Of a stretch of DNA of 64,000 nt, positions 45,754 through 55,565 are shown one piece after another (the stretch's first letter is position 1; every line of letters begins with the position of its first letter). The DNA comes from Billgrantia pellis (lineage in GTDB: Bacteria > Pseudomonadota > Gammaproteobacteria > Pseudomonadales > Halomonadaceae), in assembly GCF_008297955.1 (NCBI RefSeq), contig NZ_VTPY01000006.1, forward strand, positions 248,001 to 312,000. Reading direction: 5' to 3'. The position numbers were made by a program, and so were the translations under genes. The notes under the pieces were generated by a model, which had not been told where the DNA came from, searched no databases, and worked only from the letters and a program-made list of their open reading frames with translations.

Positions 45754-45878
45754 GTAGCAGACCCATCTTACCAGCATGGGTACTTCTATGACACCTGTTG
45801 GGTGGGCGGGTTCCACGGCTTCCCCGATTCTTGCCGATTTCGGGGAGCCACCCGCAGCGGTGTCGATACTGTGACACC

Positions 45879-46370
45879 TCAAGCCTTGGTGTGTTCCCGC
45901 ATGATGCGGCCTTTCTGCCGCTGCCAGTCGCGGTCCTTCTCGGTGGCGCGCTTGTCGTGCAGTTTCTTTCCCGTCACCAGCGCCAGCTCGCACTTCACCT
46001 TGTTGCCCTTCCAATAAAGCTTGAGCGGCACGCAGGTATGTCCCTTCTCCTGTGAGCGGGAGAAGATCCTGGCGATTTCCTTGCGATGCAACAACAGCTT
46101 GCGCGTGCGCGAAGGATCGGCAATCTCGTGGGTGCTGGCGGTGTTGAGCGGTGTGATATGGCTGCCCAGCAGCCACGCCTCGCCCTCCTTCACCAGGATG
46201 TAGGTATCGGTGAGCTGGGCCTTGCCGGCGCGCAGGCTCTTCACCTCCCAGCCGGCCAGCACCAGGCCGGCCTCGAAGGACTCGTCGATATGATACTCGA
46301 AGCGAGCCTTCTTGTTCTGGGCGATGACATTGCTGCCGGGGCCCTTGCCCTTGCCTTTCTTGTTGGCCAT
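45879..46370 (-). CDS. smpB: SsrA-binding protein SmpB
   Basis: A 163-residue RNA-binding protein, partner of tmRNA in trans-translation. Conserved blocks are [42 protein letters not shown] and the basic C-terminal tail [21 protein letters not shown] that reads the empty mRNA channel. Length is normal (about 160). It lies 125 bases from ssrA and is divergent from ratA, the usual gammaproteobacterial arrangement. Confidence 0.97.
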   Translation of the reverse strand: MANKKGKGKGPGSNVIAQNKKARFEYHIDESFEAGLVLAGWEVKSLRAGKAQLTDTYILVKEGEAWLLGSHITPLNTASTHEIADPSRTRKLLLHRKEIARIFSRSQEKGHTCVPLKLYWKGNKVKCELALVTGKKLHDKRATEKDRDWQRQKGRIMREHTKA

Positions 46371-46498
46371 GGAACCTCATGTCATGTTCTGCCGATGGCA
46401 ACGTTCCCTTCGATATGGGGGGAAGCGTGATACCATTCAAGGCGTGAAATAACCGCTCATGATACGCCCTGGGCACTGTGAAGTCAGCGGAGAGCTCA

Positions 46499-46933
46499 AT
46501 GCCAATGGTCAATCGGTCCGCCCTGGTGCGGCACACCCCTCGGGAGATGTTCGAACTGGTCAACGACTTCGAGCGCTACCCGGAGTTCTTGCCGGGCTGC
46601 CGCCGGGCCAGGCTGCTCGAGCGTGACGACTCGCACCTGATCGGTGAGATGACCCTGGGCCGGGCGGGGATCGAGCAGAGCTTCACCACGCGCAACGACT
46701 TGATCGAACCCGAGCGCATCGAGATGTCGCTGGTCAGCGGTCCCTTCAAGCGGTTGCGCGGGCGCTGGTTGTTCCTGCCGATGGGAGAAGATGCCTGCAA
46801 GGTCTGCCTGGAGCTGGAATTCGAGTTCGCTAACCGCCTGCTGGGGATGGCCTTCGGCAAATTGTTCCAACAGGTGGCCGGCCAGTTGGTCGACGCCTTC
46901 ACCCAGCGTGCCGACGAACTCTATGGCCGCTGA
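46499..46933 (+). CDS. ratA: RatA/Coq10-type START domain protein
   Basis: A 144-residue START/polyketide-cyclase-like protein. HTPREMFELVNDFERYPEFLPGC is the family hallmark and FGKLFQQVAGQLVDAFTQRA the C-terminal helix that closes the hydrophobic cavity. E. coli RatA was described as a toxin blocking 70S formation, while the fold matches ubiquinone-binding Coq10; the latter role is more general. The ATG at 46499 with GGAG is chosen. It overlaps rnfH, as is typical. Confidence 0.92.
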   Translation: MPMVNRSALVRHTPREMFELVNDFERYPEFLPGCRRARLLERDDSHLIGEMTLGRAGIEQSFTTRNDLIEPERIEMSLVSGPFKRLRGRWLFLPMGEDACKVCLELEFEFANRLLGMAFGKLFQQVAGQLVDAFTQRADELYGR

Positions 46934-47231
46934 TGGGACGATCCGGGTGGAGGTGGCCTACGCGCTGCCCGACAGGCAGCGCATCGTGACGCTCGAGGTG
47001 CGCGAAGGCATCACGGCGAGCGAGGCCGTGGCACTGGCCGGAATGGAGCGCCTCTTCCCCGAGCTGCCGGCGAGTGCGTTCACCGAAGCCGAACTGGGCG
47101 TTTTCGGACGGCGACTGCGCGAGCCTGCTACCCACCGGTTGCGCGATGGGGATCGAGTCGAGATCTACCGCCCGCTGCAGGTCGATCCCAAGAGGGCGCG
47201 CCTGCAGCGGGCCGGGCGAAGCCCGCGCTAG
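46923..47231 (+). CDS. rnfH: RnfH family ubiquitin-like protein
   Basis: A 102-residue beta-grasp protein of the RnfH (UPF0125) family. IRVEVAYALPDRQRIVTLEV and LRDGDRVEIYRPLQVDPKRAR are typical; the C terminus is basic. Function is unknown. It overlaps the end of ratA by 11 bases, a conserved pairing. Its TAG stop shares CTAG with the stop of convergent bamE. Confidence 0.93.
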   Translation: MAADGTIRVEVAYALPDRQRIVTLEVREGITASEAVALAGMERLFPELPASAFTEAELGVFGRRLREPATHRLRDGDRVEIYRPLQVDPKRARLQRAGRSPR

Positions 47232-47713
47232 AGGTTGAGCGGCTCATCCGAGGCCGGCTCGCCGCCACGCGGCAGCGTGCCACCGGCATCCGGAGCGGAC
47301 TCGGGAGCCGCTTCCGGTTGACTGCCCGGCAGGACGCCAATCGGGCTGGCGCCTTCCGAAGCGGGGCCCATGCCTTCTTCCGGTGTAAGGTCCGGATCCT
47401 CGGAAAAATCGCCCTGCTGGGTGATATCGACCAGACGATCACCGGTGAAGGTCAGCGTCACGCGGCGTTGCTTCACCCCGCCATAGGCTTCGTCGAGCCG
47501 GAACACGTAATCCCACTGGTTGGCATCGAAGGGGGCCTCCAGCAGCGGGCGGCCCATCACGCCGGCGACCTGGGCTCGGCTCATGCCGGGCTGGAGCTGC
47601 TGTACCATGGCCTCGGTGATGAGGTTGCCCTGGGGCAGGTCGCGCTTGTAGACGCAGCCGCTGAGTACAGTCAGCGCAACGAGCAGGGGGACGGTTTTGA
47701 TCAGCTTTTGCAT
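47228..47713 (-). CDS. bamE: Outer membrane assembly lipoprotein BamE
   Basis: A 161-residue lipoprotein of the BAM complex. It has a signal sequence with lipobox LSGC (Cys20), then the SmpA/OmlA domain with YKRDLPQGN, QLQPGMSRAQVAGVMG and WDYVFRL. A C-terminal tail of about 55 residues (Pro/Ala/Glu/Gly-rich, from EDPDLTPEEG on) extends past the usual domain and looks disordered. BamE supports BamA/BamD in folding outer-membrane proteins. fur is divergent, 72 bases away. Confidence 0.94.
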   Translation of the reverse strand: MQKLIKTVPLLVALTVLSGCVYKRDLPQGNLITEAMVQQLQPGMSRAQVAGVMGRPLLEAPFDANQWDYVFRLDEAYGGVKQRRVTLTFTGDRLVDITQQGDFSEDPDLTPEEGMGPASEGASPIGVLPGSQPEAAPESAPDAGGTLPRGGEPASDEPLNL

Positions 47714-47747
47714 TTGTGTCCGTTCTTCACTATCGTGGATTCGGTCG

Positions 47748-47777
47748 ATCATACCCGACCCTACCTGATACTGCGAA
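47748..47777 (-). promoter_or_regulatory. Candidate sigma-70 promoter for bamE
   Basis: On the minus strand TTCGCA (47777-47772), an 18-base spacer and TATGAT (47753-47748) resemble -35 and -10 boxes, 35 bases upstream of the bamE ATG, in the divergent bamE-fur region. A matching fur promoter or Fur box could not be picked out with confidence. Confidence 0.35.
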
Positions 47778-47785
47778 GAGCTAAC

Positions 47786-48232
47786 ATGGCCGACCAGAAC
47801 CATGAATTGCGCAAGGCGGGCCTGAAGGTCACCTTGCCCCGTGTGAAAATCCTGCAGATTCTCGAGAATGCCACGGGACAGCACCACCTGAGTGCAGAAG
47901 ACGTCTACAAGACGCTGCTGGAGGCTGGTGAGGACGTCGGACTGGCCACCGTCTATCGCGTGCTGACCCAATTCGAATCTGCCGGACTGGTGATTCGCCA
48001 CAACTTCGATGGCGGCCATGCCGTGTTCGAGATATCCCAGGAGGAACACCACGACCACATGGTGTGCCTCGACAGTGGCGAGATCATCGAGTTCTTCGAC
48101 GAGACCATCGAGCGCCGTCAGAAGGAGATTGCCGAGGAACACGGCTTCGAACTCGTCGACCACGCTCTGGTGCTCTATGTGCGTCCGCGCGGCTCCAATA
48201 CCACGCGCCAGGAAAGTCCGCCGCGCAAGTAG
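47786..48232 (+). CDS. fur: Ferric uptake regulator Fur
   Basis: A 148-residue metalloregulator repressing iron-uptake genes with Fe2+. The DNA-binding helices include KVTLPRVKILQIL and LATVYRVLTQFESAGL; the metal sites use HHLSAEDVY and EEHHDHMVCLDSGEIIEF. As in Pseudomonas Fur, only a single cysteine is present in that region, so a CxxC structural zinc site is absent. A hairpin follows the gene. Neighbours bamE and recN are conserved. Confidence 0.97.
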   Translation: MADQNHELRKAGLKVTLPRVKILQILENATGQHHLSAEDVYKTLLEAGEDVGLATVYRVLTQFESAGLVIRHNFDGGHAVFEISQEEHHDHMVCLDSGEIIEFFDETIERRQKEIAEEHGFELVDHALVLYVRPRGSNTTRQESPPRK

Positions 48233-48257
48233 GTCACTTTCCGACGTCGACATCGCG

Positions 48258-48282
48258 CGGCCCCGATCATGGATCGGGGCCG
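48258..48282 (+). terminator. Terminator after fur
   Basis: A perfect 11-bp stem (CGGCCCCGATC/GATCGGGGCCG) with a 3-base loop, 26 bases past the fur stop, followed by TTCTCGT. The recN gene converges from the other side, ending at 48331. Confidence 0.65.
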
Positions 48283-48330
48283 TTCTCGTATGGGTGACTC
48301 GCTCGATGGTGGGGAAATGCCGCGTATGGC

Positions 48331-50007
48331 CTAGTGCGAGGCGCCCTGTTGGCTGGCATCGAGCATCTCGCGGGCATGGGCCAGGGTGCGGTCGGAAAGG
48401 CTCACGCCGCCGAGCATGCGGGCGAGTTCGCTGACCCGGCCGGCCTCGTCGAGCAGCGCCATGCGGGTCAGGGTGGTATTGCGCTTGGCCAGTTTCTCGA
48501 TATGCAGATGGTGGTGCGCCTGGGCCGCCACCTGGGGTAGGTGAGTCACGGTCATGACCTGGCCGTTCTCGCCCAGCCGGCGCAACAGTTGACCGACGAT
48601 CTCCGCAGTGGCGCCGGAGATACCGACATCCACCTCGTCGAACACCAGGCTGGGAATGGTCGAGTGGCGCGCAGCCACCACCTGGATCGCCAGGCTGATG
48701 CGCGATAGCTCCCCGCCCGAGGCGACCTTGGTCAGCGGGCGCGGCGGCTGACCGGGGTTGGCGCTGATCAGGAAGCGCACCGCTTCCATGCCGTCCGGCT
48801 GTGGCGTCTGACGTGGCTCCACCTCCACCTCGAAGCGCGCCTTGCCCATGGCCAGAAAAGAGAGTTGTTCCTGGACGGCCTTGCCGAAGCGACCCGCCGC
48901 CTGGCGGCGGGCCTCGCCGACCGTGCGAGCCTGTTCGCGCCAGGCGTCGCGCAGGGCTTCCACCTCGCCACGCAGCGCTTCCAGGTCCTGCTCGCCGCCT
49001 TCCAGCCCCTCCAGCTCGGCCTGTAGTTGACAATGAAGCGCCGTCAGTTCCTCCGGCATCACGTGATGCTTGCGCGCGATGCGATGGACCTCGCCCAGGC
49101 GCGACTCGACCCAGGTCAGCCGCTCCGGATCCAGCTCGGTGGCGTCGGCGAAGCGGTGCAGCTCCCGGGCGGCCTCTTCGATCTGAATGCGGGCGTCGCC
49201 GAGCATGGCGAGCACCTCGGCCAGGGTGCCGCGGTCGCTCCCTGGCAGCGGATCGAGCCGATGCATTGCCTGGTTGAGCAGCGCCAGGGCGCCGCCCTCG
49301 TCGCTATCGCAGCATTCGACAGCGAACTGCGCCTCGCGCAGCGTCTCTTCGGCGTGGGCGAGCTGCTCTTGCTCATGCTCCAGCGTGGCGAGTTCGCCCT
49401 CTCCCAGCGCCAGGGCATCGAGCTCCTCCACCTGGTAACGCAGCAGTTGGCGGCGCGCCTGTACCTCGTCGCCGGTTTCGGTCAGCCGCTTGAGGCGACG
49501 CCTCGCCGATTGCCAGCGACGGTAGGTGTCGGTGAGTTCGGTCACCGCCGTGCGCTGGCCGGCGAAGTCGTCGAGCAGGCGCAGGTGAGTCTCCTCGCGC
49601 AGCAGCGCCTGATGGGCGTGTTGACCGTGGATTTCGACCAGATGCTCGCCCAGTGCCTTGAGGTCGGCCACGGTGGCCGGCTGGCCATTGATCCATGCCT
49701 TGGAGCGGCCGTTGGCCATCACCACGCGGCGCAGCAGGCAATCGTCGACGGGCAGCTCGCGCTCCGCGAGCCAGTGATGCGCGGCGGGAAGCGTCGCGAT
49801 ATCGAAGCGCGCCGAGAGATCGGCACGCTCGCAGCCGTGGCGTACGCTGCCGGCATCGGCGCGCTCGCCCAGGCATAGCCCCAGGGCGCCGAGCAGAATC
49901 GACTTCCCGGCACCGGTCTCGCCGGTGATGGCGGTCATGCCACCGGCAAGTTCCAGATCGAGGCTGTCGACGATGGCGTAATCGCGAACGGCAAGCTGAG
50001 TCAGCAT
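48331..50007 (-). CDS. recN: DNA repair protein RecN
   Basis: A 558-residue SMC-like ATPase for double-strand-break repair. Walker A is GETGAGKSILLGAL at about residue 30, a long coiled-coil region (about 160-370) follows, the signature is KVASGGELSRISLAIQ and Walker B is PSLVFDEVDVGISG. Length equals the usual 550-560. The ATG at 50007 has GGGAGGA; a few codons of open frame precede it. RecN is usually LexA-controlled: the 220-base gap to grpE includes TATACAGTAGTC-like sequence, but no clear SOS box was established. Confidence 0.96.
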   Translation of the reverse strand: MLTQLAVRDYAIVDSLDLELAGGMTAITGETGAGKSILLGALGLCLGERADAGSVRHGCERADLSARFDIATLPAAHHWLAERELPVDDCLLRRVVMANGRSKAWINGQPATVADLKALGEHLVEIHGQHAHQALLREETHLRLLDDFAGQRTAVTELTDTYRRWQSARRRLKRLTETGDEVQARRQLLRYQVEELDALALGEGELATLEHEQEQLAHAEETLREAQFAVECCDSDEGGALALLNQAMHRLDPLPGSDRGTLAEVLAMLGDARIQIEEAARELHRFADATELDPERLTWVESRLGEVHRIARKHHVMPEELTALHCQLQAELEGLEGGEQDLEALRGEVEALRDAWREQARTVGEARRQAAGRFGKAVQEQLSFLAMGKARFEVEVEPRQTPQPDGMEAVRFLISANPGQPPRPLTKVASGGELSRISLAIQVVAARHSTIPSLVFDEVDVGISGATAEIVGQLLRRLGENGQVMTVTHLPQVAAQAHHHLHIEKLAKRNTTLTRMALLDEAGRVSELARMLGGVSLSDRTLAHAREMLDASQQGASH

Positions 50008-50122
50008 GAGTCCTCCCGGCAACCGGCACACAAGGCTGGATATCCATACAAGCTATTGCGTTTTTATACAGTAGTCGAGGGCGCCGCTCAACGCACGCAT
50101 TGTCGCATGAGTTTTCGGGTCT

Positions 50123-50150
50123 CTTGAGATTGCGGGCAGGGCCCCCATAT
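50123..50150 (+). promoter_or_regulatory. Sigma-32 heat-shock promoter of grpE
   Basis: CTTGAGA (50123-50129), a 13-base spacer and CCCCATAT (50143-50150) match the RpoH consensus CTTGAAA-N11-16-CCCCATNT almost perfectly, 78 bases upstream of the grpE ATG. Confidence 0.85.
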
Positions 50151-50227
50151 AGGCGGGCAGACTCGAGGCTTTCGTCCAATCGAAACCGTTGCGGCCGCAA
50201 GGCCGAACCACGCTTCAGGAGATGCGC

Positions 50228-50857
50228 ATGGCTAAAGAACCCCAGACCCCGCTTGATGACGAGCTGGAGCGGCGCGAGGAAGAGGCTCGGCCGGAACCGG
50301 TGGAAGGCGAACTGGACGACGCGGTCGGCGTCGGGGATGACGAGGCCGTGGCGTCCGAGGAGCCGACGGCGGTGAGCGACAACCCCGAGGCCGACATGCT
50401 GGCCGCTCAGGTCGAGGAACTGGAGCAGAGCCTGGCCGAAGCCAAGGACCAGGCGCTGCGCGCTGCCGCCGAGGCGCAGAACGTACGCCGTCGCGCCGAA
50501 CAGGAAGCCGAGAAGGCGCGCAAGTTCGCTCTGGAGCGCTTCGTCAAGGAGCTGCTGCCGGTGGTCGACAGCCTGGAGAAGGCGCTTGAAGCCATGGGTG
50601 AGGATGCCAGCGAGGCCCATCGCGAGGGAGTGGCCATGACGCTGAAGATGCAGCAGGACGTGCTGGCAAAATTCGGCGTCGAGATGCTGGATCCCTCCGG
50701 CGAACCGTTCGACCCGCAATATCACGAAGCCATGGCCATGGTGCCCAACCCTGAACTCGAGCCCAACAGCGTCATGGAAGTGGTGCAGAAGGGCTACACG
50801 CTCAACGGACGCCTGGTGCGCCCGGCCATGGTCGTGGTCAGTCAGGCGGCCGGCTGA
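50228..50857 (+). CDS. grpE: Nucleotide exchange factor GrpE
   Basis: A 209-residue DnaK cochaperone. An acidic disordered N terminus (about 1-65) precedes a long dimerisation helix ([20 protein letters not shown]) and the C-terminal beta domain ([31 protein letters not shown]). AGGAG lies 8 bases before the ATG. It heads the grpE-dnaK-dnaJ cluster with its own sigma-32 promoter. The acidic N-terminal stretch is somewhat long, in keeping with a halophile. Confidence 0.97.
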   Translation: MAKEPQTPLDDELERREEEARPEPVEGELDDAVGVGDDEAVASEEPTAVSDNPEADMLAAQVEELEQSLAEAKDQALRAAAEAQNVRRRAEQEAEKARKFALERFVKELLPVVDSLEKALEAMGEDASEAHREGVAMTLKMQQDVLAKFGVEMLDPSGEPFDPQYHEAMAMVPNPELEPNSVMEVVQKGYTLNGRLVRPAMVVVSQAAG

Positions 50858-50879
50858 GCCGATCGGATGAAAGCGGGGG

Positions 50880-50908
50880 CTTGAAAAGCGAGTTTGCGCC
50901 CCCCAGAT
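50880..50908 (+). promoter_or_regulatory. Second sigma-32 promoter, in front of dnaK
   Basis: CTTGAAA (50880-50886), a 14-base spacer and CCCCAGAT (50901-50908) form an RpoH promoter in the grpE-dnaK gap, 66 bases upstream of the dnaK ATG. dnaK can therefore be induced separately from grpE. Confidence 0.75.
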
Positions 50909-50973
50909 AGACGACAACCGCGGCGGATGCCGCCGAGATGGATTCAAGGCAAACGAATTTTCGAGGATTTCCT

Positions 50974-52905
<1,932 letters not shown>

Positions 52906-53010
52906 TCGCCAAGGCGATGCCACGGACGACGGTAGCGCGGGGGGACGACTCCCGCGTTGCCGTTTCCGCGGATCGGGCAGAACTGCCTAGACCAGGAGGC
53001 GCATGGACCC

Positions 53011-54162
53011 ATGTCCAAACGCGATTTTTACGAGGTGCTCGGCGTCGAGCGGGATGCCGACACGAAGGACATCAAGAAGGCCTACCGCCGGCTGGCGCAG
53101 AAGTATCACCCGGACCGCAACCCGGGCGATGACACCGCGGCCGCGAAATTCCGCGAGGTTTCGGAGGCCTACGAGGTGCTCGCTGACGGCGAGAAGCGCG
53201 CCGCCTACGACCAGTTCGGCCACGCCGGTGTCGACGGTCAGGCCGGCGGCTTCGGCGGTGGCGGTTTCGGCGGCGCGGGGGCAGGCGGCTTCAGCGACAT
53301 CTTCGGCGATGTATTCGGCGATATCTTCGGCGGTGGTGGCGGCCGGCGCAGCCCCCATGCGCCGCAGCGCGGCAGCGACCTGCGCTACAACCTGGAACTC
53401 GACCTCGAGAGTGCCGTTGCCGGCACCACCGTCGATATCCGCGTGCCGCGGCACATCGAATGTGACCGCTGCGACGGACAGGGCGCCGAGCCGGGTTCCA
53501 CCAAGGAGACCTGCCCCACGTGTAACGGGCATGGCCAGGTGCGCATGCAGCAGGGCTTCTTCGCCGTGCAGCAGACCTGCCCGACCTGTCACGGCAACGG
53601 TGTGCACATCAAGGTGCCGTGCCACAAGTGCCACGGCGAGGGCCGGGTGCGCGAAACCCGTACCCTGTCGGTGAAGATTCCCGCCGGGGTGGATACCGGC
53701 GATCGCATTCGCCTCAACGGCGAGGGCGAGTCCGGCATCAACGGCGGCCCGCCGGGCGATCTCTACGTGCAGGTGGCGATCAAGCCGCACCACATCTTCC
53801 AGCGCGACGGCAAGCACCTTCAGTGCGAGGTGCCGATCAATTTCGTCGACGCCGCGCTGGGCGGCGAGCTCGAGGTGCCGACGCTGGACGGTCGGGTCAA
53901 GCTCAAGATCCCGCCCGAGACCCAGACCGGCAAGCTATTCCGCCTGCGCGGCAAGGGCGTCAAGCCGGTACGCGGCGGTCCGCCGGGCGACCTGCTGTGC
54001 AAGGTGGTGGTGGAAACCCCGGTCAACCTCAACGAGGAGCAGAAGGAGCTGCTGCGCCTGCTCCAGGAGAGTCTCGACGGCAGCAACAGCCGCAGCCACT
54101 CGCCGAAGAAGACCAGCTTCTTCGACGGCGTGAAGAAGTTCTTCGAGGACATGAAGCCGTAA
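53011..54162 (+). CDS. dnaJ: Chaperone protein DnaJ (Hsp40)
   Basis: A 383-residue type I J protein. The J domain holds HPD in [11 protein letters not shown]; a Gly/Phe-rich linker (about 75-125) contains [14 protein letters not shown]; four CxxCxGxG zinc repeats follow ([32 protein letters not shown]), then the C-terminal substrate-binding domains. The start at 53011 lies 12 bases after AGGAGG. It stimulates DnaK ATPase and presents clients. Confidence 0.98.
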   Translation: MSKRDFYEVLGVERDADTKDIKKAYRRLAQKYHPDRNPGDDTAAAKFREVSEAYEVLADGEKRAAYDQFGHAGVDGQAGGFGGGGFGGAGAGGFSDIFGDVFGDIFGGGGGRRSPHAPQRGSDLRYNLELDLESAVAGTTVDIRVPRHIECDRCDGQGAEPGSTKETCPTCNGHGQVRMQQGFFAVQQTCPTCHGNGVHIKVPCHKCHGEGRVRETRTLSVKIPAGVDTGDRIRLNGEGESGINGGPPGDLYVQVAIKPHHIFQRDGKHLQCEVPINFVDAALGGELEVPTLDGRVKLKIPPETQTGKLFRLRGKGVKPVRGGPPGDLLCKVVVETPVNLNEEQKELLRLLQESLDGSNSRSHSPKKTSFFDGVKKFFEDMKP

Positions 54163-54207
54163 GGCAAGGCTTCATCATCCTCCACCCCGATGCCCTAGCG
54201 AGCAGCG

Positions 54208-54241
54208 CCCCGAAGTTGGATGCCCCATCCAGCCTTCGGGG
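54208..54241 (+). terminator. Terminator of the dnaK-dnaJ operon
   Basis: An 8-bp outer stem (CCCCGAAG/CTTCGGGG) with an inner TGGAT/ATCCA stem, 46 bases past the dnaJ stop, followed by TGTGTCTAT. T content is low, so termination may be partly factor-dependent. The rest of 54163-54375 holds no gene. Confidence 0.55.
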
Positions 54242-54375
54242 TGTGTCTATGCTGGCCCTCTTATCGTGATGCCCCGGATCGAACATGCCGTTCGGCACAG
54301 CGGGCGTTGCAGGACTGGCGCCAGCCCCGCCACGCGTCTTAGTCTGTTAACTCCGCTACGAATGGAGATCGTGTT

Positions 54376-54657
54376 ATGCCGATGTCGCGTGCCGAGATCG
54401 CCACCGAGTCCGGGGCGAGGGTGATGAATCGCCTGTGCAAGCACTGGGCGCACAAGCTGGAGGTGGAGCAGGGCGAGGAGGAGAGCCGCGTGGTGTTCGA
54501 GGACGGTTCCTGTGTGATGCGCGTCGAGCCGGGCAAGCTGCTGGTGGCCATCGAGGCCCTGGATGAGGAAACCCTCGATCGCCTGGAGGGCGTCGTCGAT
54601 TCTCACCTGCAGCGCATGGCAGGCGACGAGGAACTGGCCATCGTCTGGGAAAATTGA
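54376..54657 (+). CDS. DUF2218 family protein
   Basis: A 93-residue cytoplasmic protein. RVMNRLCKHWAHKLEVEQ is the hallmark of DUF2218, a small family of unknown function, with an acidic C-terminal half. Some relatives sit with siderophore or metal genes, but nothing here points to a role. Its stop overlaps a TTG start of the EamA transporter (TTGA), so the two are probably coupled. Confidence 0.82.
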   Translation: MPMSRAEIATESGARVMNRLCKHWAHKLEVEQGEEESRVVFEDGSCVMRVEPGKLLVAIEALDEETLDRLEGVVDSHLQRMAGDEELAIVWEN

Positions 54658-55565
54658 GCGCGCCGATACCGCTCAGCCGCGCCCACCTCGGCATGCTGCT
54701 GTGGGCGCTGCTGGTGGGGCTGTCGTTTCCCGCCGTGGAGCTGATGGGCAAGCTGCCGCCGCTGTCGCTCACCGCCCTGCGCTTCGCCATCGCCTGCGCC
54801 GGGCTGTGGTGGCTGGCGCGGCGCTCGGCGGATTTCCTGCCCCCCTGGCGGGTGCTGCCGCTCTATGCGCTGATGGGGCTGTGCCTGGCGGGGTTTTTTG
54901 GCGCCATGTTCTGGGCCGCCCATCATGCCACTGCGCTCTCCATGGCCACGCTCTACGTCACCGTACCGCTGTTGGCCTACCTGCTGGGGCTGGGGTTCCG
55001 CGTCGAGCGGCTGAGTTGGCAGCTGCCGGCGATCCTGGCCTTGGGTGCCTGCGGCGCGCTGGGACTCGCCTTCGCCGAGTCGCTCAGCCACGGTGAGGGC
55101 CTGCAGCTGGGCATCGGTGAGGCGGTATTCTTCCTCGGCTGCGTGTCCTCGGCGCTTTACCCGGTGCTCAGCAAGTGGGGGCTGGCTCGCGGCTGGCTAC
55201 CCGAGTCGGCGGCGGTGCGCACCTTCTGGAGCCTGGGGCTGGGCGGGCTCGCCATCGGCCTGCTGGGGTTTGCCATCGAGCCCGTTGCCCAGCTTGTTTC
55301 CATGCGCTGGCAGGATCTGGCCCTGGTGATCTACCTCGGGCTCTTCTCCAGTGCGCTCACCTTCTGGCTGATGCAGCGCGCCACCTCGGTACTCACGCCG
55401 GGGGCCGTTACCGCCTACGGCTACATGGTGCCCTTCGTCTCCATGCTGCTGCTGTTCGCCACCGCACCCGAGCAGATCGGCTGGCACTGGCTGCCGGGCA
55501 GTGCGCTGGTGCTCGTCGCCATCGGGCTGCTGCTGCGCCAGAATGGCAGGGGCGAGCCCGATTAG
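54654..55565 (+). CDS. EamA/DMT superfamily transporter
   Basis: A 303-residue inner-membrane protein with ten predicted helices in two EamA repeats; HLGMLLWALLVGLSFPAVELM opens repeat 1 and YPVLSKWGLARGWLPE repeat 2, with the AFFGAMFWAAHHATA-type motif at helix 3. DMT exporters move amino acids, nucleotides or drugs; the substrate is not deducible. Start is TTG at 54654, overlapping the DUF2218 stop; an ATG at 54693 is the alternative. The stop overlaps that of the convergent kinase-RNase Z gene. Confidence 0.86.
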   Translation: MSAPIPLSRAHLGMLLWALLVGLSFPAVELMGKLPPLSLTALRFAIACAGLWWLARRSADFLPPWRVLPLYALMGLCLAGFFGAMFWAAHHATALSMATLYVTVPLLAYLLGLGFRVERLSWQLPAILALGACGALGLAFAESLSHGEGLQLGIGEAVFFLGCVSSALYPVLSKWGLARGWLPESAAVRTFWSLGLGGLAIGLLGFAIEPVAQLVSMRWQDLALVIYLGLFSSALTFWLMQRATSVLTPGAVTAYGYMVPFVSMLLLFATAPEQIGWHWLPGSALVLVAIGLLLRQNGRGEPD

